From: Scilla litardierei
Lineage: Eukaryota > Streptophyta > Magnoliopsida > Asparagales > Asparagaceae
Length of the DNA: 64,000 nt
Direction: 5' to 3'
NCBI GenBank assembly: GCA_030789695.1
Contig: CM061142.1
Location: 606,555,659 to 606,619,658, forward strand
In this document: positions 10,725 through 22,235 of the stretch, one piece after another
How positions within the stretch are numbered: position 1 is the first letter of the stretch
Layout of the letters: every line of letters begins with the position of its first letter
Made by a program: the position numbers and the translations under genes
Notes under the pieces: generated by a model
Databases searched by the model: none
What the model was told of the DNA's origin: nothing
What the model saw: only the letters and a program-made list of their open reading frames with translations

Positions 10725-12706
10725 CTACATGAAAGATGTCATGTGTGACCTTGAAATCCAACAAGGTCCACTAGTGTTAGTCATCAAAGTTTTAGGAACA
10801 CACACTTGTTTGAACTTTATGTTTGTATTCCTAAACTTACAATAATAGGATGTATAACCAACACTAGCACAAGGAAAGCACTTTGCATGCATGTTTTTGA
10901 CAATTGAAGGCACATTGTGAGCTTCTTAAATTTAGGCTTTTCAGCATTTTTCAAACCAAATCCAAGTCCTCGTCTATTATTGCCATATAGTTGATTTCCA
11001 AGAATGATATCTAATGATTGTTTTCCTATGGAAAATTTCTTAATGGACAATTCAAGACTAAAGACTTTGGATTTCAACAGTGCATTCTCATTCACAAGCA
11101 AAGTACATTTACTTATAAAAGCTTTCTTGTTTTCCTCGTCCTTCTTTTCAAACTCAATCATTTTCCTTTTAAGATCATTATTCAACATGCAGAATTTATC
11201 ATTAAACTCTCTAATCACATAGTCTTTTTTATTTTCGAGCTTAATTAAATCTTTCTTAAGCATGCTAATATTATTCAATAAGGAAGGACATGAAAGACAA
11301 GCAGCTTTTTCAGATGAGCTAGATTTTTCTCTTTTTAACATGGCAATGGTTGATTTGCATTCCTCAAGTTCTTCTTTTAAGTTTTTATATTCTTCAATCA
11401 TATCACAGTTTTCTTTTTGCAATTCAAAACAAGAATTTCTATCGCATTCAACAGTATTATCTAGCATCAATTTCCTCTTGCATTTTCTTAAAGAGTTCTG
11501 CTTTAGTATATGATATTACCTCGTCGTTCTTTGCCATTAAGCAGAGGGAGGAGTTGGCTACAATCTCCTCATCCTTATCCTCAGCTTCGCTGTCCATGTC
11601 CCACGTTAGCACTTTGGCTTTTCCTTTCTCTTTTGCAACCTGAGCCGTCTCTTGTGGGCAATTCCTCGCATAATATCCCTTCCTCCTGCATTTAAAACAT
11701 TCAACTTTATCATTAGTAGTATTCTGTTCAGAAGTATTTCTAACAAGATTATATTTATTGGAACGATTAAACCTTTGCGCCATCTCATCTCTTCCTTGCT
11801 TTGTCTTGATGTATCTGCTGAATTCTCTTACCATAAGAGCATGCTCCTTGTTATCGTCGTCATCCTCGCTAGCTTGAAGAGCTAATGGTTTTGGAGCTTT
11901 TTCCTTTGGTTCAGGTTTCTCTCTTTCTTCAATGTTCAGCAACTCAAGCTCATGCGACTTTAGGCTGCCTATCAAGTCCTCCACCCTCATCTGTGATGGA
12001 TCTTTCACTTCTTGGATGTCGGTGACTTTAGGCCTGAAAGAGCTTGGCAGCGCTCTTAATATTTTCCTCACCTGTTCAAGACTAGAATATGGCTTACCAA
12101 GCGAGCTAGAATTGTACATGATGTTCGTGAACCTCGTAAACATTTCTGAAATAGATTCTAATGGTATCATGCGAAAGCTCTTGTACTCCGTGCTCAGAAG
12201 TGCAAGTCTAGACTCCTTTACCTGTGACGTTCCTTCGTGCGTCACCTCCAATGTATGCCATATTTCCTGCGTAGTTAGACAATGTGAGATATGATTGAAT
12301 TCAGATTTATCAAGAGAGCATATAAGCGTATTCATAGCTTTAGCATTAAGAGAATAGAGAGCCCAACCAGCATCATGCCATATTTCCTGCGTAGTTAGAC
12401 AATGTGAGATATGATTGAATTCAGATTTATCAAGAGAGCATATAAGCGTATTCATAGCTTTAGCATTAAGATAATAGAGATCCCAACAAGCATCATTCCA
12501 TTTATCTTCAGGTTTAAGGATATCAACATCTCCAACTTCAATATCAGGTGGCTTGTAACCTTTTTCAACAAGATTCCATGCTTTATAATCAACAGATATT
12601 AAGTAGATTCTTATTCGATTTTTCCAATAAGCATAATCTACACCATTAAATCTAGGGGACGTGATATAGACTGACCCTCAGCAAAAGCACTCTCAATGGA
12701 ATTCAT
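10725..12706 (-). pseudogene. Copia gag remnant with zinc knuckle and coiled coil, minus strand
   Basis: The natural start is the ATG at 12706, 28 bp inside the primer site. In order: UBN2 gag domain, a CCHC knuckle CFKCRRKGYYARNC (about 11665-11705), an acidic linker, then a long Lys/Glu-rich coiled coil (11470 down to about 10990), and a damaged second knuckle around 10850-10900. Frame breaks lie just after the start (one base missing near 12650), at about 11460 and near 10900. An in-frame 120-bp tandem duplication (12255-12494) repeats 40 codons of the gag core. Protease, integrase and RT are absent. This gag layout is familiar from plant Copia elements. Confidence 0.85.
12255..12494 (-). 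repeat. In-frame 120-bp tandem duplication inside gag
   Basis: 12255-12374 and 12375-12494 are direct repeats with about three differences. Because 120 is a multiple of three, the gag frame stays open through both copies. Confidence 0.92.
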
Positions 12707-12733
12707 GGTCAATCTAGGCTAGATCCTATAAAC

Positions 12734-12747
12734 TGGCTCTGATACCA
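12734..12747 (-). other. Primer binding site (initiator-Met tRNA type)
   Basis: Minus-strand TGGTATCAGAGCCA, two bases from the LTR that begins at 12750, upstream of the gag start at 12706. Confidence 0.9.
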
Positions 12748-13659
12748 CTTGTTGGATCTGGATCTAAGCTTAGAGGGGGTGGTGAATAGGCTTAGAAAAA
12801 ATTCTCGCGCAACCCACGAGAAATCACATGCAGTTAATAGTCACAAGCAGGGTAAATATGAAGCAACCACATAATACGTGCAGATATACCCTGGTTCGGT
12901 CGTCCCACGCCCAAGCAAATACTAGCATTAATATGTTCCTTTTGTACAACTACAATAGGTCCTGAGCTCCCTATTGTTGAGTATTGGACTCTCCACCTTG
13001 ATTTTGATGATGATCAAACACAAATCATTGTGACTAACTCTTGTGATTGCAGTTAGCTACAAAGTCACCAATTAGATTCAAGAAGATCAAAAGTGACTAC
13101 ACGTGTTTATTCAAGTGGAGGACTTGGTAGATCAACAAAGATGAAGCATTGGCTTGAAGAACTCTAAGGCTACTTCAACCTCAAGCCAATGGCATCAACA
13201 AATGAATGGAGATTCAATCCAAAGAGAAGAAAGGAATGAATGAGTCAAAAGCTTCGAAGACTATGACGTTGAAGATATTCAAGTTATTCAACCAAAAGAC
13301 TCAAGTCAATGAAGAATTATGGAGATCGTCGCCAAAGTAATTTGTTCATCTCAAGCGACGTCCCAAGACTTCCTCAGAACGCGTGATCGTTGTGCCTGGA
13401 GCTTCGTTGAAGCTCAAGGAGTATTCATGAAGTCAAGGGATTCGGATTCTCCATGTTGAAGCTTTGAAGACGGTTTGTCGTGTTTACTTTTATTGTCTTC
13501 TAGCTTAGGTTTAGTAGAATGTTAAGCCTTGAGTAGTACTTGCCTAGAAATCTTCATAACTTTCATATCTTATCTCTAGGATTGCCTTAGAAGCCATTAG
13601 AAACTTTCCCGTAGCTTATCGCTTCTTTTCTCGGCTTCGTATGCATCTTAGTTGGTTCA

Positions 13660-14215
13660 AGTAGAAGAACCAACCGACTAGATGAGGATCTAGTCGGTTG
13701 GAAATTCTTCTTGAACCGACTAGACATCCTAGTTAAATTCAGCACATTCTCTGTTGGTCAATTAGTCGGTCCAAGAAGGTTCACCGACCGACTAGATGAC
13801 GATCTAGTCGGTTGGAAATCCTACTCAGACCGACTAGTTATCCTAATCAATTGAAGACAATTTGTTGACCAATTAGTCGGTCCAAGAAGGCTCACCGACC
13901 GACTAAATGACGATCTAGTCAGTTGGTGTTTCTTCTCAGACCGACTAGTTTTCCTTCTGAAATTCGACCTTTGTACTGTTGACAAGTTAGTTGGTTCAAG
14001 AAGGATGGTTAATGCATTAAAATTCAATCTAGTCGGTCCAAGAAGGTTCACTGACCGACTAGTTGTCAATCTAGTCGGTTGATGATCCTTCTTAGACCGA
14101 CTAGTTCTTACCCAGATTTCACCATCTTCTCTGTCAACCATCTAGTCGGTCCAAGAAGGTTCACTAACCGACTAGTTGTCAATCTAGTCGGTTGATGATC
14201 CTTCTAGACCGATTA
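13660..14215. repeat. Array of alternating CTAGTCGG / CCGACTAG motifs
   Basis: More than a dozen copies of a short motif (agtcggt and its complement accgact) in alternating orientation, embedded in imperfect units with shared sequence such as ccaagaaggttcac. The array ends about 70 bp upstream of the LTR TATA box, where enhancer-like repeats would sit. Confidence 0.85.
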
Positions 14216-14283
14216 AGCAGCTTCAGAAATAGATCCGTTGGGCATTTAATGCCACGATTTTTGTGACCGTTTTCTCTCTTCTC

Positions 14284-14290
14284 TATATAA
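14284..14290 (+). promoter_or_regulatory. TATA box of the solo LTR
   Basis: TATATAA in the context ctctatataagtttgag, downstream of the motif array and upstream of a C/T-rich leader. Probable transcription start about 30 bp downstream. Confidence 0.65.
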
Positions 14291-15499
14291 GTTTGAGTGC
14301 TTCAAACCAGTAATCCAAGGCTGAAATTAGAGACATTTTCACATCTTTGAGAAGAGCCATTTAACTCCAATTCCAAGCTCTCTCATCTCACAAGAATCTC
14401 TCTCTCACTCTTTGAGCACTAATTTCTCAAGAGAGATTCTCATTCCTTGTGAGCTTCTCAAGCTAATAGCTTGATTCCAAGTCACCAACTCCTCCCTAGC
14501 CATCTATTGCTGCTCATCTTGGTGGAGCTAGGGTTTGGTGATCTCATCTTCCTCAAAATCCATTCTTGCCCTAATTTGGTAAGTATTTCTCAAGGCATAG
14601 GATTTTGTGGTAAGAAGTTTTATATTTCATATTTATACTTCATATTTGTTGTATACTCACGGTGGTGAGAAGATTGGCTTGATCCCAAGTTGTGGGAGTC
14701 AAGATTTCGTTTTGCTCTTGGTTTGTGAGAGTTTGCTTAGTCTCAGGTTGTGGGATTAAGGTTTTGCATGTTCCCGGGTTGTGGGATACACAGACATCGA
14801 TTGTAGGTCGATTGCACTTGTTGGAGGTTTTCCACAAGTGGGCTAAAGGAAATCTCTAGCGGTTTGCTAGAGTATCCGGAGGGGATCCGGGTGTTGCTGG
14901 AGTAGGACACTGGTAACAAGTTGGGAAGACTTGGGTGGCACCGAACCAGGGTAGATTGCATGTTAGCATTGCTTTATTGCTTGAGGTGTTGTTCATTTAT
15001 TACATTCCGCATTTGTTGGTTATGTAGGGTTTTATTTGGCGTAAATTCCTTATAATTCTATAAAACACTATTCACCCCCCTCTAGTGTTTGTTCCTCATA
15101 GCACATGGTCACTACACCTACCCCCCACTTAGAACGTACCACACTCCCCGAGTGCAGAACACTACTATTCTAGTAACTGCTTTATCTTGACAGGTCTCAC
15201 TTGTAAAGACCCTCTTGTCTAGTCTCAGACTAAACAAGCCCCAAAACAACACAAAAGTGGTAAAGTTTTCCCTATGAAGATCTAACTAACTACTACACAA
15301 ACTAATAAGCCAGAGTTTAGAAAGCTCAGTTTGTGTAGCGGTGGTCGTCTTCGTCAATCAGCACATGCAAGCTCTCGTCTGGCAAGATGTAGATGTCTCG
15401 TCTCGTCTGCAACTCAAGTTGCCGCTCTCCCTTGACTTCTCTTTGATTATTGTGGCATTATCTTGATGGTGTAGCCACAGTGCATTACCTGAACCCATC

Positions 15500-15625
15500 A
15501 GTGCGTGGACAGAACCCTGCAGTGCGTGGACAGAACCCTGCAGTGTATGGATAGAACGTGCAGTGCATGGACAAAATCTACAGTGCGTGGACAGAACCCT
15601 GGAGTGCGTGCGCAACCCCCCTGCA
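15500..15625. repeat. About 20-bp minisatellite in the Copia LTR
   Basis: Five to six imperfect tandem copies of a 20-21-bp unit (cagtgcgtggacagaaccct). Confidence 0.8.
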
Positions 15626-16250
15626 GTGCGCATGCAGCCCCTTGTTTGCTCTAGCAGTCCATGTGCAGACCCTTCCTTGATGCTTTAGCAACCTTCTCTT
15701 AGTGTTTGGGTGCTGTAACTTGCGGCTATGGTCTCTCCTCTTCAATGGAAACTTGTGGCAATGGATCTCTTCTCGTCAATGGCTTGGGATGCAACTTGCG
15801 GCACCTTGGCTTGGGATGCAACTTGCGACAAAGGGATCTTCAAGGATGTTGTAGCCTTGATGTGTGCTTGGGCTATGGAGTTGTGCAAGGAGATGTGGAG
15901 AGTAACTTGGAGATGTAGCTTGCGTACAAGGCCTTGGAGGAGATGAAGAACTTTGGCCTAGGAGATGATGAAATATATGAAGCTATTCAGAATACAACTC
16001 ATGCTAAAATAAATACCACTGATTTAATACAGAGATTAAAATCAGAAAAATATCACCATGTTGTAGAGCACTGAGTTGTGATCATCCTGGTACAAACAGT
16101 TCGTCGATCCGAGCTCTGTGGAGAAAGTTATGCACTTTTTAGCGTCGTCCGTCGAGCTCCTTGCAAAGTTGCAGCCATGAAGATTTTCCCTAGGGTTGTG
16201 GCCGAATTTCTTTGGTTTCCTCTCTCTCAAAATCTCTCTCTTTGAATATG

Positions 16251-16260
16251 GGTTTATATA
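16251..16260 (-). promoter_or_regulatory. TATA box of the minus-strand Copia LTR
   Basis: Minus-strand TATATAAACC followed downstream by an A/G-rich leader. It fits the promoter of the LTR that ends at 12750. Confidence 0.55.
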
Positions 16261-16859
16261 GGAGAGGAAGGGATATGATAGATCAATTAGAATCCCATAG
16301 ATTGGAAGGAATCCTAGTTTGATTAGGATTTGAATAAATCTCTTAGGATATGGAGTTTGAATATGAAGGGCTATGAAATTCAATTTGTGTAGCTGTAGGA
16401 TTTGAATTAGATCTCATTGCAATACTAATTGGATTATGATTTTGGATTCAAATGTGATAGGAGATTTGATAGGATCTTTAATTGATTTGAATCAATCAAA
16501 GGAGATTTGAACGAGATACTCCATATCTCTCCATATTGGAATATGATTAGAATGGCAATGGAGATTTGAATCAATCTTAAATTGATTAATGGAGATTTAA
16601 ATCAATCTTAAATTGATTTGAATAAGATCCTCTCCAATTTGACTTGGTCCAATATTTGTAGCTATAGACACCATCTCTTTGACCAAGTCCAAGTTGCTAC
16701 ATGAATAGCAATTTCCACATCTTCCAATTTGCTATATGAATAGCAATTTTTCCACCGTGTTGACTATGTCATCAAATGTAGATTTACTACTTTTCCATTC
16801 CTGAAACACACTTAACACAGACGTTAAATAGTTCGTACACGTTTGTTATCATCAAACTA

Positions 16860-19607
16860 GAGATCCTAGATCGTTGCTTCCAACAATACCTACATTTGGA
16901 GATCAAGTGAAGCAACACCAGACACTTAGGGAACAGATTGCGAGTTTCACCCAGCTTGATGAAGAGACTCTTTAGCAAGCTTGGAGAAGATTCAACGAAT
17001 TGGTGAATGGACTGCCACAACACGGGGTCTATACATTTTGGCTCCTTTGCTTCTTTAGTGGAGGACTGCATGTTGACTTGCAGGAGTCCATAACAAGAAT
17101 GAATGGGGGTTGACTCTTTGATATGCCACATAAAGTAGCTTGGAAGTACATGGAAGTTGCGGATGTGTCTTACGCATCATCGATAGCTTGCACTACGGAA
17201 GGTAACTTATCTGACCTACATTTTAAAATTATTGAAGTGGGCTCCTTCCCACATGAAGGTACCACCTTCGAGACACACACCATTAATGCTCACATCCATC
17301 ACCACACTCCAGATGATAAGAGGGATGATGAGCCATGCGTGCAACAATGGGTGGAAACAATCCTTCTCCAGGAGGTTGTTGGCAAGGAGGAACCACACGA
17401 GGACACCAAGATTTCAAATCCCAAAAAGCCCAAGCCACTCCTCCCACTTGATCACATCCCCCATTTCGTGTCACGTGAGAGCACCGAGGAGGCCACCGAT
17501 CAAGCACATATCGATGATGAGGATGAATGTGAGGCCACGAACACCATGACTCATTTCACCGAGCTTGGCGCACCCTCACCTCCTCCAACTCCTCCGCAGA
17601 CCCTCCCTATTCTATCAGAGGCATCACATCCACTTGAGCTAAACGCTCCCACTTAGGGAGACCTTCTAAACTCAATTTCTGAATATAATGTTTTATTTCA
17701 CACTTATTCAGATTCATTTAGATGTTTCTGACATGACGTACTTCCCGCAGGAATAGGTTCACATTACATGGATGTATGCTAGATTACTTCAGCACCAGTA
17801 GATCCTATTAAAGGGATTGAAGAGGAGCTGATCACGTCGTCTTCAGAGAGTACCACATTATTCTTAGGGGGTATCTGTCAATCAAATTCAAACTTTCATT
17901 TCATTTTGACGATCCTTTCTGGGATACTTTCATCTCATGGGAAAAAATCTCCATTTGGGCGGATGCCCCTCGTCTCTTGCATGACTCAGGTGGTTATCCT
18001 CAAGAGATGCTTGGCGGAGCATTGCTAGGGCCCGATAGGCTTCGTGGGAGGTAGCTGGCTGAACCATGAAAAGAGCAGGAAGAACAGTTGCCTACTCAAC
18101 TGGAGATTCTTGATCCACCCTTTGACCAGGTGAATCCTACTCTAGTAGTGTAGATATTTTATTTGCTTTCTAGGTAGAATAAATAAACGCGTCTCCTCTC
18201 AATCACGAGTGGAGCGTATTAGGATTTCTTGTTTTTATTTTTAGAATAAATCTTATCTCCATGCGGTGCACCCATATATTCATGACCCAAACCAAATTTG
18301 TGCTTCAATGCCCACTCTTTGCCTTAGTTTCACATTTTATGACTCCAATACCCAACACCTAACACCCCCTACATTTGCACCCACGCTTTCATCTCACTTC
18401 TTATTTTCGGGATATGCTCGTACGCTAGATTGGGGGATGGATTTCTATGCATGCATCATTTCCATCTCCTACCTTTCATTCCCTTCTAGCATTGAGGACA
18501 ATGCTCGATTTAAGCTTGGGGGATGTGCACTTCATGCATCATGTGTGCATATTTTGCATTAAGAATTTCCACCATGCCAAGTTTTTATATGCATGGACAT
18601 CCTAGTGAAAATTTTCAGATTTTCACTTTTTCTTCATTCAATTTCTTAACATTTATCGTGTATATGCTTAGGGGACATCTCTAACATTAGATCTCACTGC
18701 AATATGCATATTATGCGTGTGTTCATAATCTTTAGAATAAAAGTGCTCGAAACAGGCGTAGGTTATAATTTTTTATTGGGAATCCATCTTATGCATGCAT
18801 CTTGGAATTTTTAGTTAAGTACGCTGGTTATTGATCTGATAGGATTTGGATAACTGCATGCCTATCTAGTACCAATGAGTAGAGTTGCCTAGCTTGTTCA
18901 TGTTCTGAAAAAAATGAAAACAAATGAAAATGAGAAGAAAATTTAAAAGAAAAAGTATGCATCGTTTCCCTAGATGAATTGAGTAGCTGGATCCTCATGC
19001 CTCAGGAAGAATTGAGTACCTATGCTGAAAGGTTTAGCTGGGGGAGTGCACATGAATACGGTTTTTAGTTGGTTTGAGCTAGTAGGTCCGAGGGGTCCTT
19101 CTTGGCCCAATGCCCTAAGGTCATCTAACCTGGGACGCTCCCTATATGAACTAACTAAGAATCCAAAAGAAAATGATGAAAACATGAACATGAATAAAGC
19201 TAGCGTCCCCACGAGTCAAGGAACAATAGCATATCGTGTGTGCCACTTCCTCGATAGATTCATTGCCCATTAACAATACTAAATCCCATCTCAATCTTTG
19301 CATAATTTTGATTCCCATTTTAATAACCTACGTGGGATAGAGGATATATTTTAAGATTTGAGCATAACCATGATAATGTATATTACATGTTGATTTATAT
19401 TAAAGATAATGCTCTAGGCTATGTTGTGGTGGATTGATAGAGATTGACATGCTATTTAATTCCATAATCTAAAATTTTTCATTCTGCACGTATATATGCT
19501 TGTCGCTGTGAAATTCTTCATATCATTTATCTCATACATGCATATCCCTTCTCTCTACTCTTTCTTTGTTTTCCTCGAGGACGAGGAAGGGTTTATCTTG
19601 GGGATTT
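16860..19607 (+). mobile_element. Internal region (3' part) of a non-autonomous Athila-like (LARD-type) element
   Basis: A gag-like stretch begins near 16930 (QAWRRFNELVNGLPQHG, then FSGGLHVDLQES) and continues through 17123-17656 in an open frame rich in H, E, P and T. The 17700-18150 translation carries the GGALLGPDR and LEILDPPFDQV motifs seen near the 3' end of such elements. No protease, RT or integrase lies between, so the element is non-autonomous. A purine-rich tract (cttgggggatg, about 18511-18521) and a second, cttgggga at 19598-19604, precede the LTR. The 5' LTR and primer site are missing; the left edge is uncertain. Confidence 0.7.
16930..17656 (+). pseudogene. Athila/LARD-type gag remnant
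   Basis: Reading across two frames, the segment resembles the central part of Athila-like gag (AWRRFNELVNGLPQHG and DMPHKVAWKYMEVA). An in-frame stop near 16973 (tag) and another near 17110 break it. From 17123 a 177-codon open frame runs to the stop at 17654-17656 with an acidic, Pro/Thr-rich C-terminus. It would have been the capsid-like protein of the element. Confidence 0.6.
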
Positions 19608-20199
19608 TGATGAGTGGATATTTTATATGTTTTTAGTTGGGTTTATCCATGCATAATGTCATACATGTTAGTTCTTGGGTTCAAGACTAATGTTGTTTTA
19701 ATGATGATCAATACATTATGTTAGTGTACTAATCAATCTTATATTTTAGTCTCAGTTTATCTTAATGATTATATGTTGATGAGACAAAGCATAATGCTTG
19801 GAGGATAATGCAATGGTTATATTAAAGACCTCCAAGAGTGATAGAGTGCCAAAGCTTGGAGCATGATGATGGATGGACATCTAGATGAGCAATGCCATAG
19901 CTTGGAGCTTGATGAAGGAAAGCTCATGAAGAGGTGCCAAAGCTTGGAAGATGTTGGGGATCATCAAGGTATTATGAGCTTGAAGATTTAGACTCTAGGA
20001 GATGTAATATATAATCCATGTAAGTTCAATTACTTGTATTTCTCTTTTTGAGTCTATGATTATTGTAATGCCTTGATAGATGGTCTACTCATTCATGCAT
20101 ATGTATTTTCCATCTTAGTGAGCCTTAGAATTATCATAGAAATCATCCCAATAGGTTCACCATGCCTTAAACTTAAACTGGAGTTTTTGGCTCTCCAAC

Positions 20200-20740
20200 A
20201 GGTGACTGATGAAGGAAGGACAAGCGACTGGGTGATTTCAGGCGCCTGGCCAGACTTCTACAGTTGGCTGTTGTGTACTAGCTCAAGTCAACTTTTATTG
20301 ACTCTATCTTTAGCTATTGGTGACAGAATATTGACGTTCATTTTACATGCGCATGTCGTCCCTTAGGCGTATGTGATTTGTTCTCCTGTCGTTTGCATGC
20401 CAAAGTGCGCAACTTGAATTTTCTGGGTTTTAACTCATTTTGCAAGTCAGTCGACTGATGAGATGTTTTCAGTTGCCTATCAAATTACAGGCGCCAGAGA
20501 AGTGGTCATCTATCGTCTAAAGGTGCTAGTGCAAAAGTTGCAGTTTTCTCAGCTCCTTCCATCCCATGTGGCAGTCGCCTGCTGAAGGATATTCAGGCGC
20601 CTACACATTATACAAGCGTGCCTATGTAGTCTTCTACAATTACCTGTACTGGCTCAGATTATAGTCGTTGGGATTTTTATAGCCATTGACCAATCGACTG
20701 TCAGTTGTCCATCAGTCGACTGTCTCTGTCGTAAACTGTC
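20200..20740. repeat. Cluster of CAGGCGCC and CAGTCGACTG palindromic motifs
   Basis: Repeated caggcgcctg-like and agtcgactg-like palindromes, some adjacent, ending about 70 bp upstream of the LTR TATA box. Confidence 0.7.
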
Positions 20741-20810
20741 AAAATCTAGTCGTTGCAGAATTCCTTTCTTTGGGTTTTGGTTGGTTTTATGGGCTCTTCT
20801 TGGCTTCCTT

Positions 20811-20816
20811 TATATA
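20811..20816 (+). promoter_or_regulatory. TATA box of the 1.9-kb solo LTR
   Basis: TATATA in the context cctttatataggagatag, just downstream of the motif cluster. Confidence 0.6.
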
Positions 20817-21764
20817 GGAGATAGCTTAGTTCATTTAGAACTCTTGACAGGTTTATAAAATCATAGAAGATCATTTAATCTCTTCTCTAAGCCACTCCTC
20901 CCTTATTCCCTCTTAGAGCTTCACTCTTATGTTATAGCATTTAAGCTGTATGGAATTTCTCCAATGGATTTTCAATCTCATTCCTTTCTTGGAGAACATA
21001 TTTCCTCTCTTCATTCATACACTCAAGTGAGAAGTGTTAGGGTTCATTCCTAGAAGAGAGAAAGATCGACAAGTGCAATTAAAGCAAATCTCAAGCACTT
21101 GGTCACCACACTTTCATGCCTTCTTCATCACATTGGTAAGATCATTTCAAAGCATAGGTAAGTGTTATTTCGTTTTATCTTTTGTGAAACCCCTAATTCT
21201 CTTTGTGGAAATTAGTCACTCTCTATGTGAGAGTTACTCTCTGTGTGAGAGTTAGAGTCTATTTGTGTGAGAGCAAGAGTCTCTTTATGTGAGAGCAAGG
21301 CTATTTCTTTGTGGGAATCCAGACTCCTCTGTGCGAGGTATCTCTGTGTGAGATTGTATTCACTTCTCTGTATGAGATTCATAGTGAATATTGGTGTGGC
21401 TGGACGTACCCAAGTTTGGAAAACCAGGGTAAAATCTGTGTGTCTGCATTTGTTGTTGTTGAGCATACTATTTTTTTCTGATGCTTATTGTGCTTTAATT
21501 TTAATAAATTTTAATTAAGTACTTTGCTTGCCTTTACACTATTTACACCACTCTAGTGTGTGTGTAGCCCTGCAGGGTCCTAACAATACAAATCCTCACT
21601 TTTATTGCCACTTCATTATTATTATTGTTCAGTTTTACTCCTTAGGTGTTCATGTGCGTTTCAGGACGAAATCATGCTTAAAGGAGCTAAATGGAGTCAA
21701 ATTATCGAAAGGAACAAATAAGGCCATGAATCGGATTCAAAAGAAGGAGCTAAATGAAACAAGC

Positions 21765-22190
21765 TCCACACGACTGCATGGGACACCCCACACGACTGCG
21801 TCGAAAGGAGCAAAGATGAGCAAAATGTGCTAAGGAAATATGGATCGACGCGACCGCATAGGACGAACAATGCGGCCGTGTCGAGGGGGATCAACTCTCT
21901 GGAATTTTGCAGACGATATCGATGTGACCGCATGGATCACTATACGACTGTGTCAACCAAGCTCCAAGGCCCCTAAAAAGTGAGATTAACATGGTCGGAC
22001 TATGAGCAACGCGACCGCATCGCTCAACCGAGTCGACCATAACAGTTGTGTCTTCTAGCGGCCGACATTGGACATGGTCGCATGCCTTGCTAAACGGCCA
22101 TGTCGATTCACCTATCCATGGGCTCTTGGGTGCATAACTTTCTCCAGACGTGACGTGATCGCGTCGATTCTCGACGTGGTCGTGTTGAGT
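21765..22190. repeat. Cluster of GACCGCAT-type motifs in the Athila-like LTR
   Basis: About ten variants of cgaccgcat / atgcggccgtgtcg, several in opposite orientation, in the 460 bp before the TATA box at 22228. Confidence 0.65.
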
Positions 22191-22227
22191 CGGGTTTGCT
22201 ATGAACCCGCCAGGGTTTTGGGCAAAC

Positions 22228-22235
22228 TATAAAAG
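22228..22235 (+). promoter_or_regulatory. TATA box of the Athila-like LTR
   Basis: TATAAAAG in the context caaactataaaaggattgg, downstream of the motif cluster. Confidence 0.6.

Larger units (their letters stand above)
12970..15121 (+). mobile_element. Solo LTR (12975-15116) with target-site duplication
   Basis: A 2142-bp segment beginning TGTTGAGTATTGG and ending CACTACA, flanked by CCTAT (12970-12974) and CCTAC (15117-15121), a 5-bp duplication with one mismatch. No internal region is present, so it arose by recombination between two LTRs. TATATAA at 14284-14290 gives plus-strand orientation. The tail with a C-run followed by TCTAGTG is typical of plant Copia LTR ends. Upstream of the TATA box lies a cluster of CTAGTCGG / CCGACTAG motifs. 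Confidence 0.78.
12750..16790 (-). repeat. Long Copia 5' LTR, minus orientation, split by a solo LTR
   Basis: On the plus strand it begins TGTTGGATCTGG next to the primer site. It is interrupted at 12974 by the solo LTR 12975-15116 and resumes at 15117. A minus-strand TATA box at 16251-16260 fits an LTR promoter, which would put most of this stretch in R-U5. The right edge near 16790 is an estimate, set where plus-strand Athila-like gag sequence begins. Without the insertion it is roughly 1.9 kb. Short open frames here are not credible genes. Confidence 0.6.
19661..21590 (+). mobile_element. Solo LTR (19666-21585) with target duplication ATACA
   Basis: 1920 bp with perfectly inverted ends TGTTAG..CTAACA, flanked by ATACA at 19661-19665 and 21586-21590. 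A TATA box (TATATA) at 20811-20816 gives plus orientation. The 5' part resembles the solo LTR at 12975 (both contain atgatgatcaa near the start and ctctagtg near the end), so the two belong to related Copia families. The downstream part holds a run of ctctgtgtgagag-like units (about 21208-21390). Confidence 0.92.

Noticed and set aside
13660..14215. Resemblance to a CRISPR array (regularly recurring short repeats)
   Set aside because: Repeats alternate in orientation, spacing is irregular, the spacers share sequence, and the region is the promoter part of a plant LTR.
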